Assembly: GCF_002157205.1 (NCBI RefSeq)
Contig: NZ_CP021358.1
Coordinates: 2,232,001 to 2,296,000, forward strand
From: Kushneria marisflavi
GTDB taxonomy: Bacteria > Pseudomonadota > Gammaproteobacteria > Pseudomonadales > Halomonadaceae
DNA: 64,000 nt
Reading direction: 5' to 3'
The notes under the pieces are model-generated. The model was not told the origin of the DNA. It was given only the letters and a program-made list of their open reading frames with translations, and made no database searches. Shown one piece after another: positions 41,468 to 49,732 of this stretch (its first letter is position 1; each line of letters opens with the position of its first letter). The position numbers and the translations under genes were made by a program.

Positions 41468-42820
41468 ATGACGTTTTCGATACAAACGTTCATGAGCGAT
41501 GTGGGTCTGATGTCACTGCTGCTGCTGGCCGGGGTGGTGCTGCGGGCCAGGATAGTGTGGATACAGAAGCTGTTTCTACCGGCCAGTATCACCGCCGGAC
41601 TGCTGGGATTGCTACTGGGGCCGAATGGACTGGGATGGCTGGGTTTTTCTGACGCCATTGGCAGCTATCCAGGCATACTGATTGCCTTTATCTTTGGCTC
41701 GCTGGCGCTATCGGCCGAGCGGGTGCCGCTCAAGAACATGGCCGGGCGTGTAGGCAGCATGTGGTCGTTTGGCAACATGGCACTGATTGGCATGTACGGT
41801 GCAGGTGTCCTGTTTGCCCTGCTATTTCTGGCGCCGTTCTGGTCGGCGATGCCGGAGGGGTTTGGCCTGCTGCTGGCGGCTGGTTTTGTCGGCGGGCATG
41901 GTACTGCAGCGGCCATTGGTGAAGTGTTTGCCGCACATGGCTGGTCGGAGGCCACATCGCTTGCGATGACATCGGCCACCATCGGGGTGCTCTGCTCGAT
42001 TCTCGGCGGTATTGCCATTATTCGTCGCAGCGCACGCAAGGGACGCACCAGTTTTATCAGCGATTTCGAATCCCTGCCCGGTGAGCTTCGCACGGGGCTG
42101 GTGCCACGCGAACGTCAGGAAAGTGAAACGGTCGAAACCGTCTCTTCCATGACCATTGATCCGCTGCTGTTTCATTTGCTGCTGGTGGCAGGCGTTGCCG
42201 GCGTCAGTTTCTGGCTCAAGGGACAAATCGCTGCCTGGTTTGATTTTTCGGCTCCGGCCTTTGCACTGGCCTTTCTGGTCGGGCTGGGCGTCAATGCAGC
42301 CATGGGAAAGCTCGGCATTCGACAGTACATGAGTGCGCCGTTAATCAATCGTATCGGCAGTGGGGCCACCGATGTGCTGGTGGCCTTCGGGATCGCCTCG
42401 ATCAATCTGGCCGTTGTGGCCGCTTACTTTCTGCCTTTGTTGCTGTTGATGATTTTCGGGCTGGTGTTCAGCTATGTCTTTTTTCGCTACGTGGCCCCCA
42501 TGCTGTTTCGCGATTACTGGTTCGAGAAGGGGCTGTTTGGCTGGGGCTGGTTTACCGGCACGGTGGCGATGGGCATTGCGCTGCTCAAGATTGTGGACCC
42601 GAGGCTTAAAAGCAAAACGCTGGATGATTTCGCACTAGCCTACATTTTCGGTGCACCCATCGAAATCATGCTGGTGACGTTTTCACCGCTGGTACTGATT
42701 GCCGGTTATTCATGGCTGTATGCGCTGGTGACGCTGGGCATTGTGGCTGCGATTGCGATGCTGGCAATCCGGGCAGGCTGGTGTCAGGGTGAAAACGGCC
42801 CGACTCCGAAAAGCGCCTGA
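41468..42820 (+). CDS. Sodium/glutamate symporter-family carrier (GltS-like)
   Basis: This 450-residue permease of the ESS/GltS family has about ten to twelve hydrophobic segments. FVGGHGTAAAIGEVFAAHGWSEATSLAMTSATIGVLCSILGG (about residues 138-180) is the conserved re-entrant GGHGTA motif. The second repeat is around LINRIGSGATDVLVAFGIASINL. True GltS is about 400 residues and moves Na+ with glutamate. This version has a longer cytoplasmic linker (about residues 185-225), and its substrate may be the amino acid oxidised by the neighbouring flavoprotein. The start follows AAAAGGAG. Confidence 0.88.
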   Translation: MTFSIQTFMSDVGLMSLLLLAGVVLRARIVWIQKLFLPASITAGLLGLLLGPNGLGWLGFSDAIGSYPGILIAFIFGSLALSAERVPLKNMAGRVGSMWSFGNMALIGMYGAGVLFALLFLAPFWSAMPEGFGLLLAAGFVGGHGTAAAIGEVFAAHGWSEATSLAMTSATIGVLCSILGGIAIIRRSARKGRTSFISDFESLPGELRTGLVPRERQESETVETVSSMTIDPLLFHLLLVAGVAGVSFWLKGQIAAWFDFSAPAFALAFLVGLGVNAAMGKLGIRQYMSAPLINRIGSGATDVLVAFGIASINLAVVAAYFLPLLLLMIFGLVFSYVFFRYVAPMLFRDYWFEKGLFGWGWFTGTVAMGIALLKIVDPRLKSKTLDDFALAYIFGAPIEIMLVTFSPLVLIAGYSWLYALVTLGIVAAIAMLAIRAGWCQGENGPTPKSA

Positions 42821-42847
42821 TACGATCAGCCGGAACGGCTGCCATCG

Positions 42848-43429
42848 TTACGTCAGCTGCCGAATCACGCGGGCCGGGTTGCCAACCGCCACGACGTTGG
42901 CCGGAATGTCCCGGGTGACCACCGCACCGGCACCGATAACGCTGTTCTCGCCGATGGTAATACCTGCGAGCACGATCGCACCGCCACCCAGCCAGACGTT
43001 GTCTTCGATGACGATCGGGGCACCGGCTTCGAGCTTTGCGCGTCTCGAGGCGGCATCGAGTGGGTGGGTTGGCGCCAGCAGCTGTACGTTGGGGCCGATC
43101 TGGACGTCCTGGCCGATGGTAATGGGCGCCACATCCAGTGCCACCAGCCCGAAGTTGGCAAATGAGCCCTCGCCAAAGCTGATGTTAAAGCCGTAATCCA
43201 CAAACAGCGGCGGGCGAATGTGCGCTGTGTTGCCCAATACCTTGAAAAGCCCCTTCAACACGGCGTGGGCGGCGGCGACATCGTGCTCGTAGCCTCTGGT
43301 GAACTCGGCCATGGCGGCCTTTGCAACGGCTGAGTCATGCGCCAGTTCGGGGTCATCGGCGAGATAGGGCTCGCCGGCGAGCATCTTCTGTTTCTGTGAA
43401 CGAACATCTTCTGAATGATCAGCGCACAT
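42848..43429 (-). CDS. maa: Maltose/galactoside O-acetyltransferase-like protein
   Basis: This is a 193-residue left-handed beta-helix acetyltransferase using acetyl-CoA. The N-terminal QKQKMLAGEPYLADDPEL is the Maa/LacA lead-in. The hexapeptide repeats follow from NISFGEGSFANFGLVAL to VWLGGGAIVLAGITIGENSVIGAGAVVTRDIPANVVAVGNPARVIR. The catalytic His is in LLAPTHPLDAASRRAKLEAG (about residue 113). ATG 43429 has AGGAG at proper spacing and is favoured over 43450. The sugar acceptor cannot be fixed. Its start lies 34 bp from the stop of the D-2-hydroxyacid dehydrogenase gene on the same strand. Confidence 0.9.
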   Translation of the reverse strand: MCADHSEDVRSQKQKMLAGEPYLADDPELAHDSAVAKAAMAEFTRGYEHDVAAAHAVLKGLFKVLGNTAHIRPPLFVDYGFNISFGEGSFANFGLVALDVAPITIGQDVQIGPNVQLLAPTHPLDAASRRAKLEAGAPIVIEDNVWLGGGAIVLAGITIGENSVIGAGAVVTRDIPANVVAVGNPARVIRQLT

Positions 43430-43462
43430 GATGGGCTCCTGTCGGTTCATGTGTGAAACAAA

Positions 43463-44410
43463 TCAGGCGCCGGGCACCGGTGTCACCAGCGTGCGGCCCT
43501 CGTGAAAGGCCTGAAGGTTCTGAATGACCAGCTCCACGGTGGCATCGAGGGCTTCCGGGGAGAGGCCTGCAGTGTGCGGCGTCATGATGATGCGAGAGTC
43601 ATCCTTCAGCGCCTGCGGCACGTCGGGTTCGTGCTCGAAGACATCAAGAGCGGCGCCGGCAATACGCTTCTCCATGACGGCCCGGGCCAGGGCATCGCTG
43701 TTCACCACACTGCCGCGGCCAATGTTGATCACGATGCTCTCGGGTTTCATGGCCTCAAGCAGGGTCTCATCAATGAGATGGCGGGTATCCGGACCGCCGG
43801 GCAGGGCGCTGACCAGCACGTCGGCCTGCGCTGCCACATGCTGCGGGTCCGAGGTGTGCGGCCAGTCGAGATCGGCCTTCGGCTGGCGGGAGAAGTAGAT
43901 GATCGGCATGTCAAAGCCGTAATGGGCGCGCCGAGCGATGGCACGAGCCACGTTGCCCATGCCCAGAAGTCCCAGAGTCTTGCCATGCAGGACCGGTGCG
44001 CTGCGGCGAATCTCCTGCCATTGGCCCTGGCGCAGGCCGGCATCGCCCTGGGGAATACGGCGCAGACAGGCCAGTATCAGCCCGAGCGTGTGGTCGGCGA
44101 CGGTCTCGGCATTGGTGCCGGGGCCGTGCGTTACCGCAATGCCGCGCTCGCGGGCGGCCGATACGTCGATCCCTTCAAAACCGACCCCCTGGGCACAGAT
44201 CAGGCCCAGGTTCGGCAGTTCGTCCATCTCCTCGGCAGTGAAGCCGATGGTGCCGATGGTCAGGACTGCGCGAATGTCGTCACGATGATGGGTGAGAACT
44301 TCGCGGCGGGTGTCGGCGTCTTCCGCCATATGAAGGTGGACACCGGCGGCTTCGATGCGGGCCTGATGATGGCGTGACAGGCGCGTCACGACCAGCAGAT
44401 GAATCGACAT
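43463..44410 (-). CDS. D-2-hydroxyacid dehydrogenase (glyoxylate/hydroxypyruvate reductase-like)
   Basis: This 315-residue NAD(P)-dependent enzyme interconverts 2-oxo and D-2-hydroxy acids. The Rossmann motif LGLLGMGNVARAIARRA lies near residue 146. The catalytic Arg is in VINIGRGSVVNSDAL (about residue 232), Glu in DVFEHEPDVP (about 261) and His in MTPHTAGLSPEA (about 279). AQGVGFEGIDV matches the substrate loop GVGYDNID of hydroxypyruvate reductases. It is probably cotranscribed with the acetyltransferase gene 34 bp downstream, though the two functions show no obvious link. Confidence 0.92.
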   Translation of the reverse strand: MSIHLLVVTRLSRHHQARIEAAGVHLHMAEDADTRREVLTHHRDDIRAVLTIGTIGFTAEEMDELPNLGLICAQGVGFEGIDVSAARERGIAVTHGPGTNAETVADHTLGLILACLRRIPQGDAGLRQGQWQEIRRSAPVLHGKTLGLLGMGNVARAIARRAHYGFDMPIIYFSRQPKADLDWPHTSDPQHVAAQADVLVSALPGGPDTRHLIDETLLEAMKPESIVINIGRGSVVNSDALARAVMEKRIAGAALDVFEHEPDVPQALKDDSRIIMTPHTAGLSPEALDATVELVIQNLQAFHEGRTLVTPVPGA

Positions 44411-44685
44411 GGCAAACGTCTCTCAAGGCGGGATTGTCATTGTGATCCGGACACTCTGGCACGTTGAGGCCGGCAAGGGGTAGCCCGGCGAATCATGGAC
44501 GCCACCAGGGAAGCGGTATGCACCATGATCGAAGTGTAGCGCCCTGTGGCGGGGTGCTAATGTTATAGGGTAAGGGCGCGGCGGTATCGTTGCGGCAGCA
44601 GACGCCGCCGTATCACTCGTTGTGCTGTCTGACGGTGCTGTCTCCCTGAGCGGGGGCGTTAGCCGCCAGCGCAGGGAGATAGATC

Positions 44686-45174
44686 ATGACACAGAGCATT
44701 CTGGTACCCCTGGATGGTTCGCGCAGTGCCCGTCGGGCGCTTGAACACGCCTGTCTGATGCAGCAGGCCAGAGGCGGCGCCCTGCATCTTTTGCATATCG
44801 TCGAACCGCCACTGGCCACTGATCAACTGGGCGCGACCACGGGATCGACGCCGGTGGATTACACCCCGGAAAAGGGACATGAGCACGGCATGGCCCTGCT
44901 GAAAGAGACCTGGGCGGCCGTGGGCGACCCATCCGCCGACGTGCACTTTCACGTCGAGGATAACCCGCAGGGGCGGCCGGATCGCACCATTGTGGAGATG
45001 GCTCAAACGCTGGAGGTGGAGGCCATCGTGATGGGCAGTCGCGGTCTCAGCGACATGAAGGGGCTGATGGTCGGCAGCGTGTCGCACAAGGTGTCTCATG
45101 TGGCGCACTGCACCGTGATCACGCTGCACGTGCCCGATAGTGGCCCGGATGAAAGGCTCAACCCCTTGCCGTAG
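44686..45174 (+). CDS. Universal stress protein (UspA family)
   Basis: This 162-residue single Usp domain begins SILVPLDGSRSARRALEHA. It has the ATP-binding pattern VMGSRGLSDMKGLMVGSVSHKVSHVAHCTVITLH (G-2x-G-9x-GS) near residues 122-155, so it probably binds ATP like UspFG/MJ0577 proteins. AGGGAG precedes the ATG. The 275 bp upstream carry the promoter region but no clear named site. It ends 83 bp before the convergent sbmA. Confidence 0.92.
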   Translation: MTQSILVPLDGSRSARRALEHACLMQQARGGALHLLHIVEPPLATDQLGATTGSTPVDYTPEKGHEHGMALLKETWAAVGDPSADVHFHVEDNPQGRPDRTIVEMAQTLEVEAIVMGSRGLSDMKGLMVGSVSHKVSHVAHCTVITLHVPDSGPDERLNPLP

Positions 45175-45187
45175 GAGACTAGGGCCC

Positions 45188-45210
45188 GCCGGGGCAGGCA
45201 GGGCCCCGGC
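45188..45210. terminator. GC-rich hairpin between convergent usp and sbmA
   Basis: GCCGGGGC and GCCCCGGC pair perfectly around a 7-base loop between the two convergent stop codons. No T-run adjoins, so termination may be weak. Confidence 0.5.
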
Positions 45211-45257
45211 AGGCATCCAGGAGAGACGCGGCCGGAAGGCATTCTCTCACCGGAGTG

Positions 45258-46493
45258 TTATTCGCCCGAGGGCAGCACCTCTTTGTGCGGGGTGTTGTCA
45301 TCAATGACCGATTCAAAGGTGCGCAGGCGCTTGATGATCGATAGCAGCTCGATGATGGTTGACCAGGAGTTGACCAGATACTGGAAGGAGTCGCGCACCT
45401 GCCCAAAGACGTTGAGGATCTGCTGCAACAGGCCCAGCGTCAGCTTGCCGGCCACGATCGAGGGGGCCAGTACAATAAAGCCGAATACCACGTCGGCCTG
45501 CAGATAGAAGATGCGGGCAATGTTGAAGTAGGCGTAGTGCCAGTAAAGACGAAAATAGTTCTGTCTGACCCGATCAAACAGCGTGGCCACACTGGCCGGT
45601 TCTGCGCGCTCCGGGTCATCCTCGCCGTAGACCAGCTCCTTTCGGTAGGCCGCCTCGACACGCTGATTGCGAAACTCGAGCCCCGGCAGTCGAATGCCGA
45701 CCACGGCCAGCAGCACGGTGCCAAAGAGTGACCAGGCGATCGCTGCCCATACCAGCGCATTGGGAATGTGGCCGATAAGCGGCAGCTCGGTGATGTTTTG
45801 CGACATCGTGACCAGCAGCGGCATGAAGGCAATCAGGGTCATTACCGCCTTGAGCAGATTCACTCCCAGTCCCTCAAGCGTGGTGGAAAAGCGCATGGTG
45901 TCTTCCTGCACACGCTGGGCCGCGCCTTCGATATGGCGCAGTTTTGACCAGTGTTTCATGTAGAAATCATTCATGGCCCAGCGCCATCGAAAGATGTAGT
46001 GGCTGACCACAAAATAGTTGAGCACCCCGACCGTAACGGCCACAAAGGCGATGCCGGCAAAGCTGAGCATGCCGGTATAGATATCGCTCACCGTCACGCC
46101 GCTGTCACCCCCCAGCGCGTTCTGGATCATGTCCCAGAACGGCCCGTACCAGGCGTTGACGGCTACGCTCGTCTGTACCGAAAACCAGGTCATGAAGATG
46201 ATCAGGGCACTGACCAGAATCGACCAGTGCTGCCAGCGGTGACGGCTGAACATGGCCCATGCCGCGGCAAATATACCCACCCCCAAGGCGTAGTAGAGAT
46301 AAAACCAGAGCATTGACGGCGCCCAGAAGCGCGCGACGCTGACGGGCAGATCCTCGCCCTCGTTCAATGGCGGCAGCCCGATGACGGCGCCCCAGTCGCT
46401 GGCGCCCAGCTGCCACAGCGTGATACACAGCAGCGCCCAGACCAGAACGCTTGAGAAAAAAACAGGCGGATTGGGAAAAAACGACCGTAACAC
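45258..46493 (-). CDS. sbmA: SbmA/BacA-family peptide transporter
   Basis: This 411-residue inner-membrane protein belongs to the SbmA/BacA family, which imports peptide antibiotics, microcins and bleomycin-like compounds using the proton gradient. It shows [24 protein letters not shown], the family start. [16 protein letters not shown] lies near residue 115, [39 protein letters not shown] near 165-203 and [35 protein letters not shown] at the C terminus. The start is GTG at 46493, with AGGA 8-9 bases upstream. Seven or eight hydrophobic segments are visible. No ABC ATPase domain is present. Confidence 0.93.
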   Translation of the reverse strand: MLRSFFPNPPVFFSSVLVWALLCITLWQLGASDWGAVIGLPPLNEGEDLPVSVARFWAPSMLWFYLYYALGVGIFAAAWAMFSRHRWQHWSILVSALIIFMTWFSVQTSVAVNAWYGPFWDMIQNALGGDSGVTVSDIYTGMLSFAGIAFVAVTVGVLNYFVVSHYIFRWRWAMNDFYMKHWSKLRHIEGAAQRVQEDTMRFSTTLEGLGVNLLKAVMTLIAFMPLLVTMSQNITELPLIGHIPNALVWAAIAWSLFGTVLLAVVGIRLPGLEFRNQRVEAAYRKELVYGEDDPERAEPASVATLFDRVRQNYFRLYWHYAYFNIARIFYLQADVVFGFIVLAPSIVAGKLTLGLLQQILNVFGQVRDSFQYLVNSWSTIIELLSIIKRLRTFESVIDDNTPHKEVLPSGE

Positions 46494-46608
46494 GATAGAT
46501 ATCCTGCGGTAGCGACAACGTTCAAACAGGCCCCGAGGGGCTGCGCATTCTCAATCGACCCCGCAGGCGGGGTTGCGTTCCCCGACCATGGGCGCCGTAG
46601 AGGATGAC

Positions 46609-47346
46609 TCAGGAGATCTCGATCTGATAGCGGAAAGTGGCCGCTGCCCCCATCGAGCAGCGATATTCCAGCGGCGTCCGATCATAACCCAGTGCGATGC
46701 GTTCGATGACCACTACGGGGTCGCGGGGGGCGATGCCCAGTCGACCGGCCGTGGATGCATCGGCTGAGGCGATGGTCAGCGTCTCGCGTGCCGATCCGAT
46801 CCGCTGGCCAAAGCGGGCCTCATAAAAGGGATATAAAAGCGTGCCGAACTCTTCAAGAGGCACCTCAAGCAGCCCGGAAAAGCGTGAGGCAGGCAGCCAT
46901 ATCTTCTCGGTCAGCAGGCTGTCATCTTCCAGGGTACGCAGCCGGTCAAGACAGAGACACGGCTCGTTGTCGGCAAGCCCCAGCGCTCTGGAGGCTTCGA
47001 CTGGCGGCGTCGAGAGGGTGGCGGAAAGAATCCGGCTGCTCGGCACCCGTGATTCACCTTCGGCGTTGACCTGGCGAAAAAAGCGAAAGAAGGAGGCGTC
47101 AAAGTCCGGTCGGCGGACGAAGGTGCCACGTCCCTGGCTGCGCTCCAGCAGGCCTTCATTGACCAGTGTATCGATGGCCCGGCGGACCGTGCCTACCGCA
47201 ATGCCATAGCGGCGTGTCAGCTCCGCTTCGGTGGGGATGGTGCCGCCCGGGGGCCATTCACCGCTGGCGATCCTGTCCATGATTTCCTCGCGCAGTCGCT
47301 GATAGAGCGGCAAACGCGCGTCCGATCCCTCTTTCCAGTCACTCAT
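46609..47346 (-). CDS. GntR/HutC-family regulator with UTRA domain
   Basis: This 245-residue repressor-type protein has a GntR winged helix at residues 12-78 (LPLYQRLREEIMDRIASGEWPPGGTIPTEAELTRRYGIAVGTVRRAIDTLVNEGLLERSQGRGTFV). A UTRA ligand-binding domain follows (from about residue 95, ending EYRCSMGAAATFRYQIEIS). It is divergent from the amidohydrolase/MatC-like gene pair and probably represses it. The 12-bp palindrome at 47443-47454 is a candidate binding site. The ligand is probably the transported acid or a breakdown product, which is inference. Confidence 0.92.
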   Translation of the reverse strand: MSDWKEGSDARLPLYQRLREEIMDRIASGEWPPGGTIPTEAELTRRYGIAVGTVRRAIDTLVNEGLLERSQGRGTFVRRPDFDASFFRFFRQVNAEGESRVPSSRILSATLSTPPVEASRALGLADNEPCLCLDRLRTLEDDSLLTEKIWLPASRFSGLLEVPLEEFGTLLYPFYEARFGQRIGSARETLTIASADASTAGRLGIAPRDPVVVIERIALGYDRTPLEYRCSMGAAATFRYQIEIS

Positions 47347-47442
47347 GAATACCTGTCATCAATAAGCGTGGGTAAATGTATAGAACCAATGTCGCATCGT
47401 GACGCGATTGACCGCGATATCGGGCCGCTATAAGGTCTCGAT

Positions 47443-47454
47443 TCATATATATGA
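47443..47454. promoter_or_regulatory. Candidate GntR operator
   Basis: TCATATATATGA is a perfect 12-bp palindrome in the divergent region between the GntR gene and the amidohydrolase start, in an AT-rich, promoter-like stretch. Assignment to this regulator is by position only. Confidence 0.45.
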
Positions 47455-47518
47455 CTATACGACGATAACAATTTTTTCATGACAAGGTACCCAGAATGCC
47501 GATATGCAGGGAGCTCAG

Positions 47519-48367
47519 ATGACCGATCAGCATGACGTTTCCATCACCGGGGTGGATACGCACGCCCATATCTTCAGTCAGCATCTTCCCATGGCCAGTC
47601 AGCGACGTTATAGCCCTGACTACGATGCCGATGTCAGCCAGTATCTGGCGCATCTGGACCGCTGCGGGCTCTCTCATGGGGTGCTGGTACAGCCAAGCTT
47701 TCTGGGAACCGACAATAGTTACATGCTCTCGGCGCTGCGCCAACATGGCGAGCGTCTGCGTGGCACGGCCGTGGTAGCGCCCGACATCGATGACGCCTCG
47801 CTCGACGTGCTGGGCGAAGCCGGCGTTGTGGGGATACGACTTAATCTGGTCGGGAAAACGCTGGACGACTACAGCGCGGCCCACTGGCAGCACCTGTTTA
47901 CCCGGCTGGCCCATCGGGGCTGGTCTGTCGAGATTCAGCGAACGCTGGCGGATCTGGACGCCGTGGTTCCAGCCATTCTGGCCTCGAACGTGGCCGTCGT
48001 GATTGATCATTTCGGCCTGCCGGAAGGTGGAGCCCTTGATGTCACGCGCCGCGAGCATCGCTGGTTTCTGGACCTGCTGGGCGAAAGCAATCTATGGGTC
48101 AAGCTTTCGGCCACCTATCGCAGCGGGCTGAGCGTCGATCAGGCCCGTACCAGCATCGATGCGCTCTGTCATGGCGCAGGTCATGCCGAGCGCCTGGTCT
48201 GGGGCAGTGACTGGCCGCATACCCGCTTTGAGCATCAGACCGATTATGCGTCCCAGTTTGCCCTTGGGGAAACGCTGATGCCTGACCCTGCGCTGCGTCG
48301 GAAGGTCATGATCGATAACCCGGCGCGTCTTTTCATGATTGATGTCCGGGAGAATCACCAATGCTGA
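47519..48367 (+). CDS. Amidohydrolase-family metal-dependent hydrolase (PDC hydrolase-like)
   Basis: This 282-residue TIM-barrel hydrolase has the metal motif VDTHAHIF (HxH, about residue 12), VVIDHFGLPEGG (about 162) and the terminal acid in LVWGSDWPHTRFEH (about 235). The family (amidohydrolase 2) contains 2-pyrone-4,6-dicarboxylate lactonase and related lactonases or decarboxylases. ATG 47519, after AGGGAG, is preferred over 47504. The stop overlaps the start of a MatC-like carrier by 7 bp, so hydrolase and transporter probably act on the same carboxylate, with the GntR gene as regulator. Confidence 0.88.
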   Translation: MTDQHDVSITGVDTHAHIFSQHLPMASQRRYSPDYDADVSQYLAHLDRCGLSHGVLVQPSFLGTDNSYMLSALRQHGERLRGTAVVAPDIDDASLDVLGEAGVVGIRLNLVGKTLDDYSAAHWQHLFTRLAHRGWSVEIQRTLADLDAVVPAILASNVAVVIDHFGLPEGGALDVTRREHRWFLDLLGESNLWVKLSATYRSGLSVDQARTSIDALCHGAGHAERLVWGSDWPHTRFEHQTDYASQFALGETLMPDPALRRKVMIDNPARLFMIDVRENHQC

Positions 48368-49662
48368 GTCTGCTGATCGTGGGGGCGATCGTTGCCGCCA
48401 TCGCGCTGGGCTATCTGACGCGTATCAATATCGGGCTTTTCGCCATTGCGATGGCCTATGTGATTGGAAGCTTCGTGATGGGCATGAAGCCCTCCGAAGT
48501 GATCAACCTCTGGCCGCTGAAACTCTTTTTCATCATCTTCTCGGTCTGTCTGTTCTACAGCTTTGCCATCGTCAACGGCACGCTTGAAAAGCTGGCCGAG
48601 CACATGATGTATCGCTGTCGCAATGTGCCTCACCTGCTGCCCTATGCCATCTTTGGGGCGGCGACCCTGATTTCGGCGCTGGGCGCGGGATACTACACGG
48701 TGCTGGCCTTCATGGCCCCGATCACGATCCTGCTGTGTGCTCGTACCGGATTGAGCCTGATCATTGGCGGCATGTCGGTGAACTACGGGGCACTGGCCGG
48801 TGCCAACTTCGTTTCCAGTCAGAGCGGCATCATCTTTCGTGGCCTGATGACCGCCTCGGGCGTGCCGGAAAGTACGGCCTTCATCAACGGGATCGGCATT
48901 TTCCTCTCCACGGCCGTGATTCCGCTGATCGTGATTTCAGGGTTCGTGTTTCTGGCCGGCAACAAGCGGGCCATGGCCGATGCCATGTCGCACGTGGAGG
49001 CGCCCGCGCCGCTCAATCGCGATCAGCGCATTACGCTGTTACTGACGCTGATCATGATGGCCGTGGTGCTCGCACCGCCCATCGCGGCACTGATCGCCCC
49101 GGATAATGCGCTGATCAACTACGTCAATGCCCGTATTGACATCGGTCTGGTCGCGAGTGTCTTTGCCGTGATCGCGCTGCTGCTCAAGCTTGGAGATGAG
49201 CGCAAGGCCATTGCCAGCATTCCCTGGGGCACGCTGATCATGATTTGCGGGGTCGGCATGCTGATTGCGATTGCCATGAAGGCCGGAACGATCGATCTGC
49301 TGGCCTCCTGGATCAGCGGCAGCATTCCTCCCGTACTGGTACCGGTGGTCTTTGGGGTGATTGCCGCCATGATGTCGCTGTTTGCCAGCACCCTGGGCGT
49401 CGTCACGCCGGCCCTTTTCCCGGTCGTGATGCCGATCGCGCAGACTTTGTCGATCGATCCGATGATCATTTTCATCAGCATTGTGGTAGGGGCACAGGCG
49501 ACCTCCATTTCACCCTTCTCCTCGGGCGGCAGCCTGATTCTGGGCTCCTGCCCCAGCGAAGAAAGCCGTACGGCGCTCTTTCCGAAACTGCTCTTTCGTG
49601 CTGCACCGCTGGGCTTTGTGGTGGCCCTGGTCTTCAATCTGGCGCTGGCGTTTGTCTTCTAG
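48361..49662 (+). CDS. SLC13-type/MatC-like dicarboxylate carrier
   Basis: This 433-residue permease has about twelve hydrophobic segments. Its N-terminal half (LGYLTRINIGLFAIAMAYVIGSFVMG, LFFIIFSVCLFYSFAIVNGTLEKLAEHMMYR) matches the MatC N-terminal pattern of malonate/dicarboxylate carriers. The conserved GAGYYTVLAFMAPI and QATSISPFSSGGSLILGSC regions are likely substrate/cation sites. It overlaps the amidohydrolase gene and ends before a strong terminator. Substrate is probably a mono- or dicarboxylate fed to the hydrolase, which is inference from the operon. Confidence 0.87.
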   Translation: MLSLLIVGAIVAAIALGYLTRINIGLFAIAMAYVIGSFVMGMKPSEVINLWPLKLFFIIFSVCLFYSFAIVNGTLEKLAEHMMYRCRNVPHLLPYAIFGAATLISALGAGYYTVLAFMAPITILLCARTGLSLIIGGMSVNYGALAGANFVSSQSGIIFRGLMTASGVPESTAFINGIGIFLSTAVIPLIVISGFVFLAGNKRAMADAMSHVEAPAPLNRDQRITLLLTLIMMAVVLAPPIAALIAPDNALINYVNARIDIGLVASVFAVIALLLKLGDERKAIASIPWGTLIMICGVGMLIAIAMKAGTIDLLASWISGSIPPVLVPVVFGVIAAMMSLFASTLGVVTPALFPVVMPIAQTLSIDPMIIFISIVVGAQATSISPFSSGGSLILGSCPSEESRTALFPKLLFRAAPLGFVVALVFNLALAFVF

Positions 49663-49691
49663 TCACGTCTGCCCATGAAGAAGAAGGCATG

Positions 49692-49722
49692 ACGCCGTCG
49701 GGGTTTCCCCCGACGGCGTTTT
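49692..49722. terminator. Strong terminator between MatC-like gene and glpD
   Basis: ACGCCGTCGGGG and CCCCGACGGCGT form a perfect 12-bp stem with a TTTC loop, followed by TTTTC. It serves the MatC-like operon on the plus strand and may also stop the convergent glpD transcript. Confidence 0.9.
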
Positions 49723-49732
49723 CATGAGGGCA

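Noticed and set aside
42827..42841. CAGCCG/CGGCTG hairpin between gltS-like and maa-like genes
   Set aside because: The stem is only 6 bp, with no T-run on either strand, so it is too weak to call a terminator.
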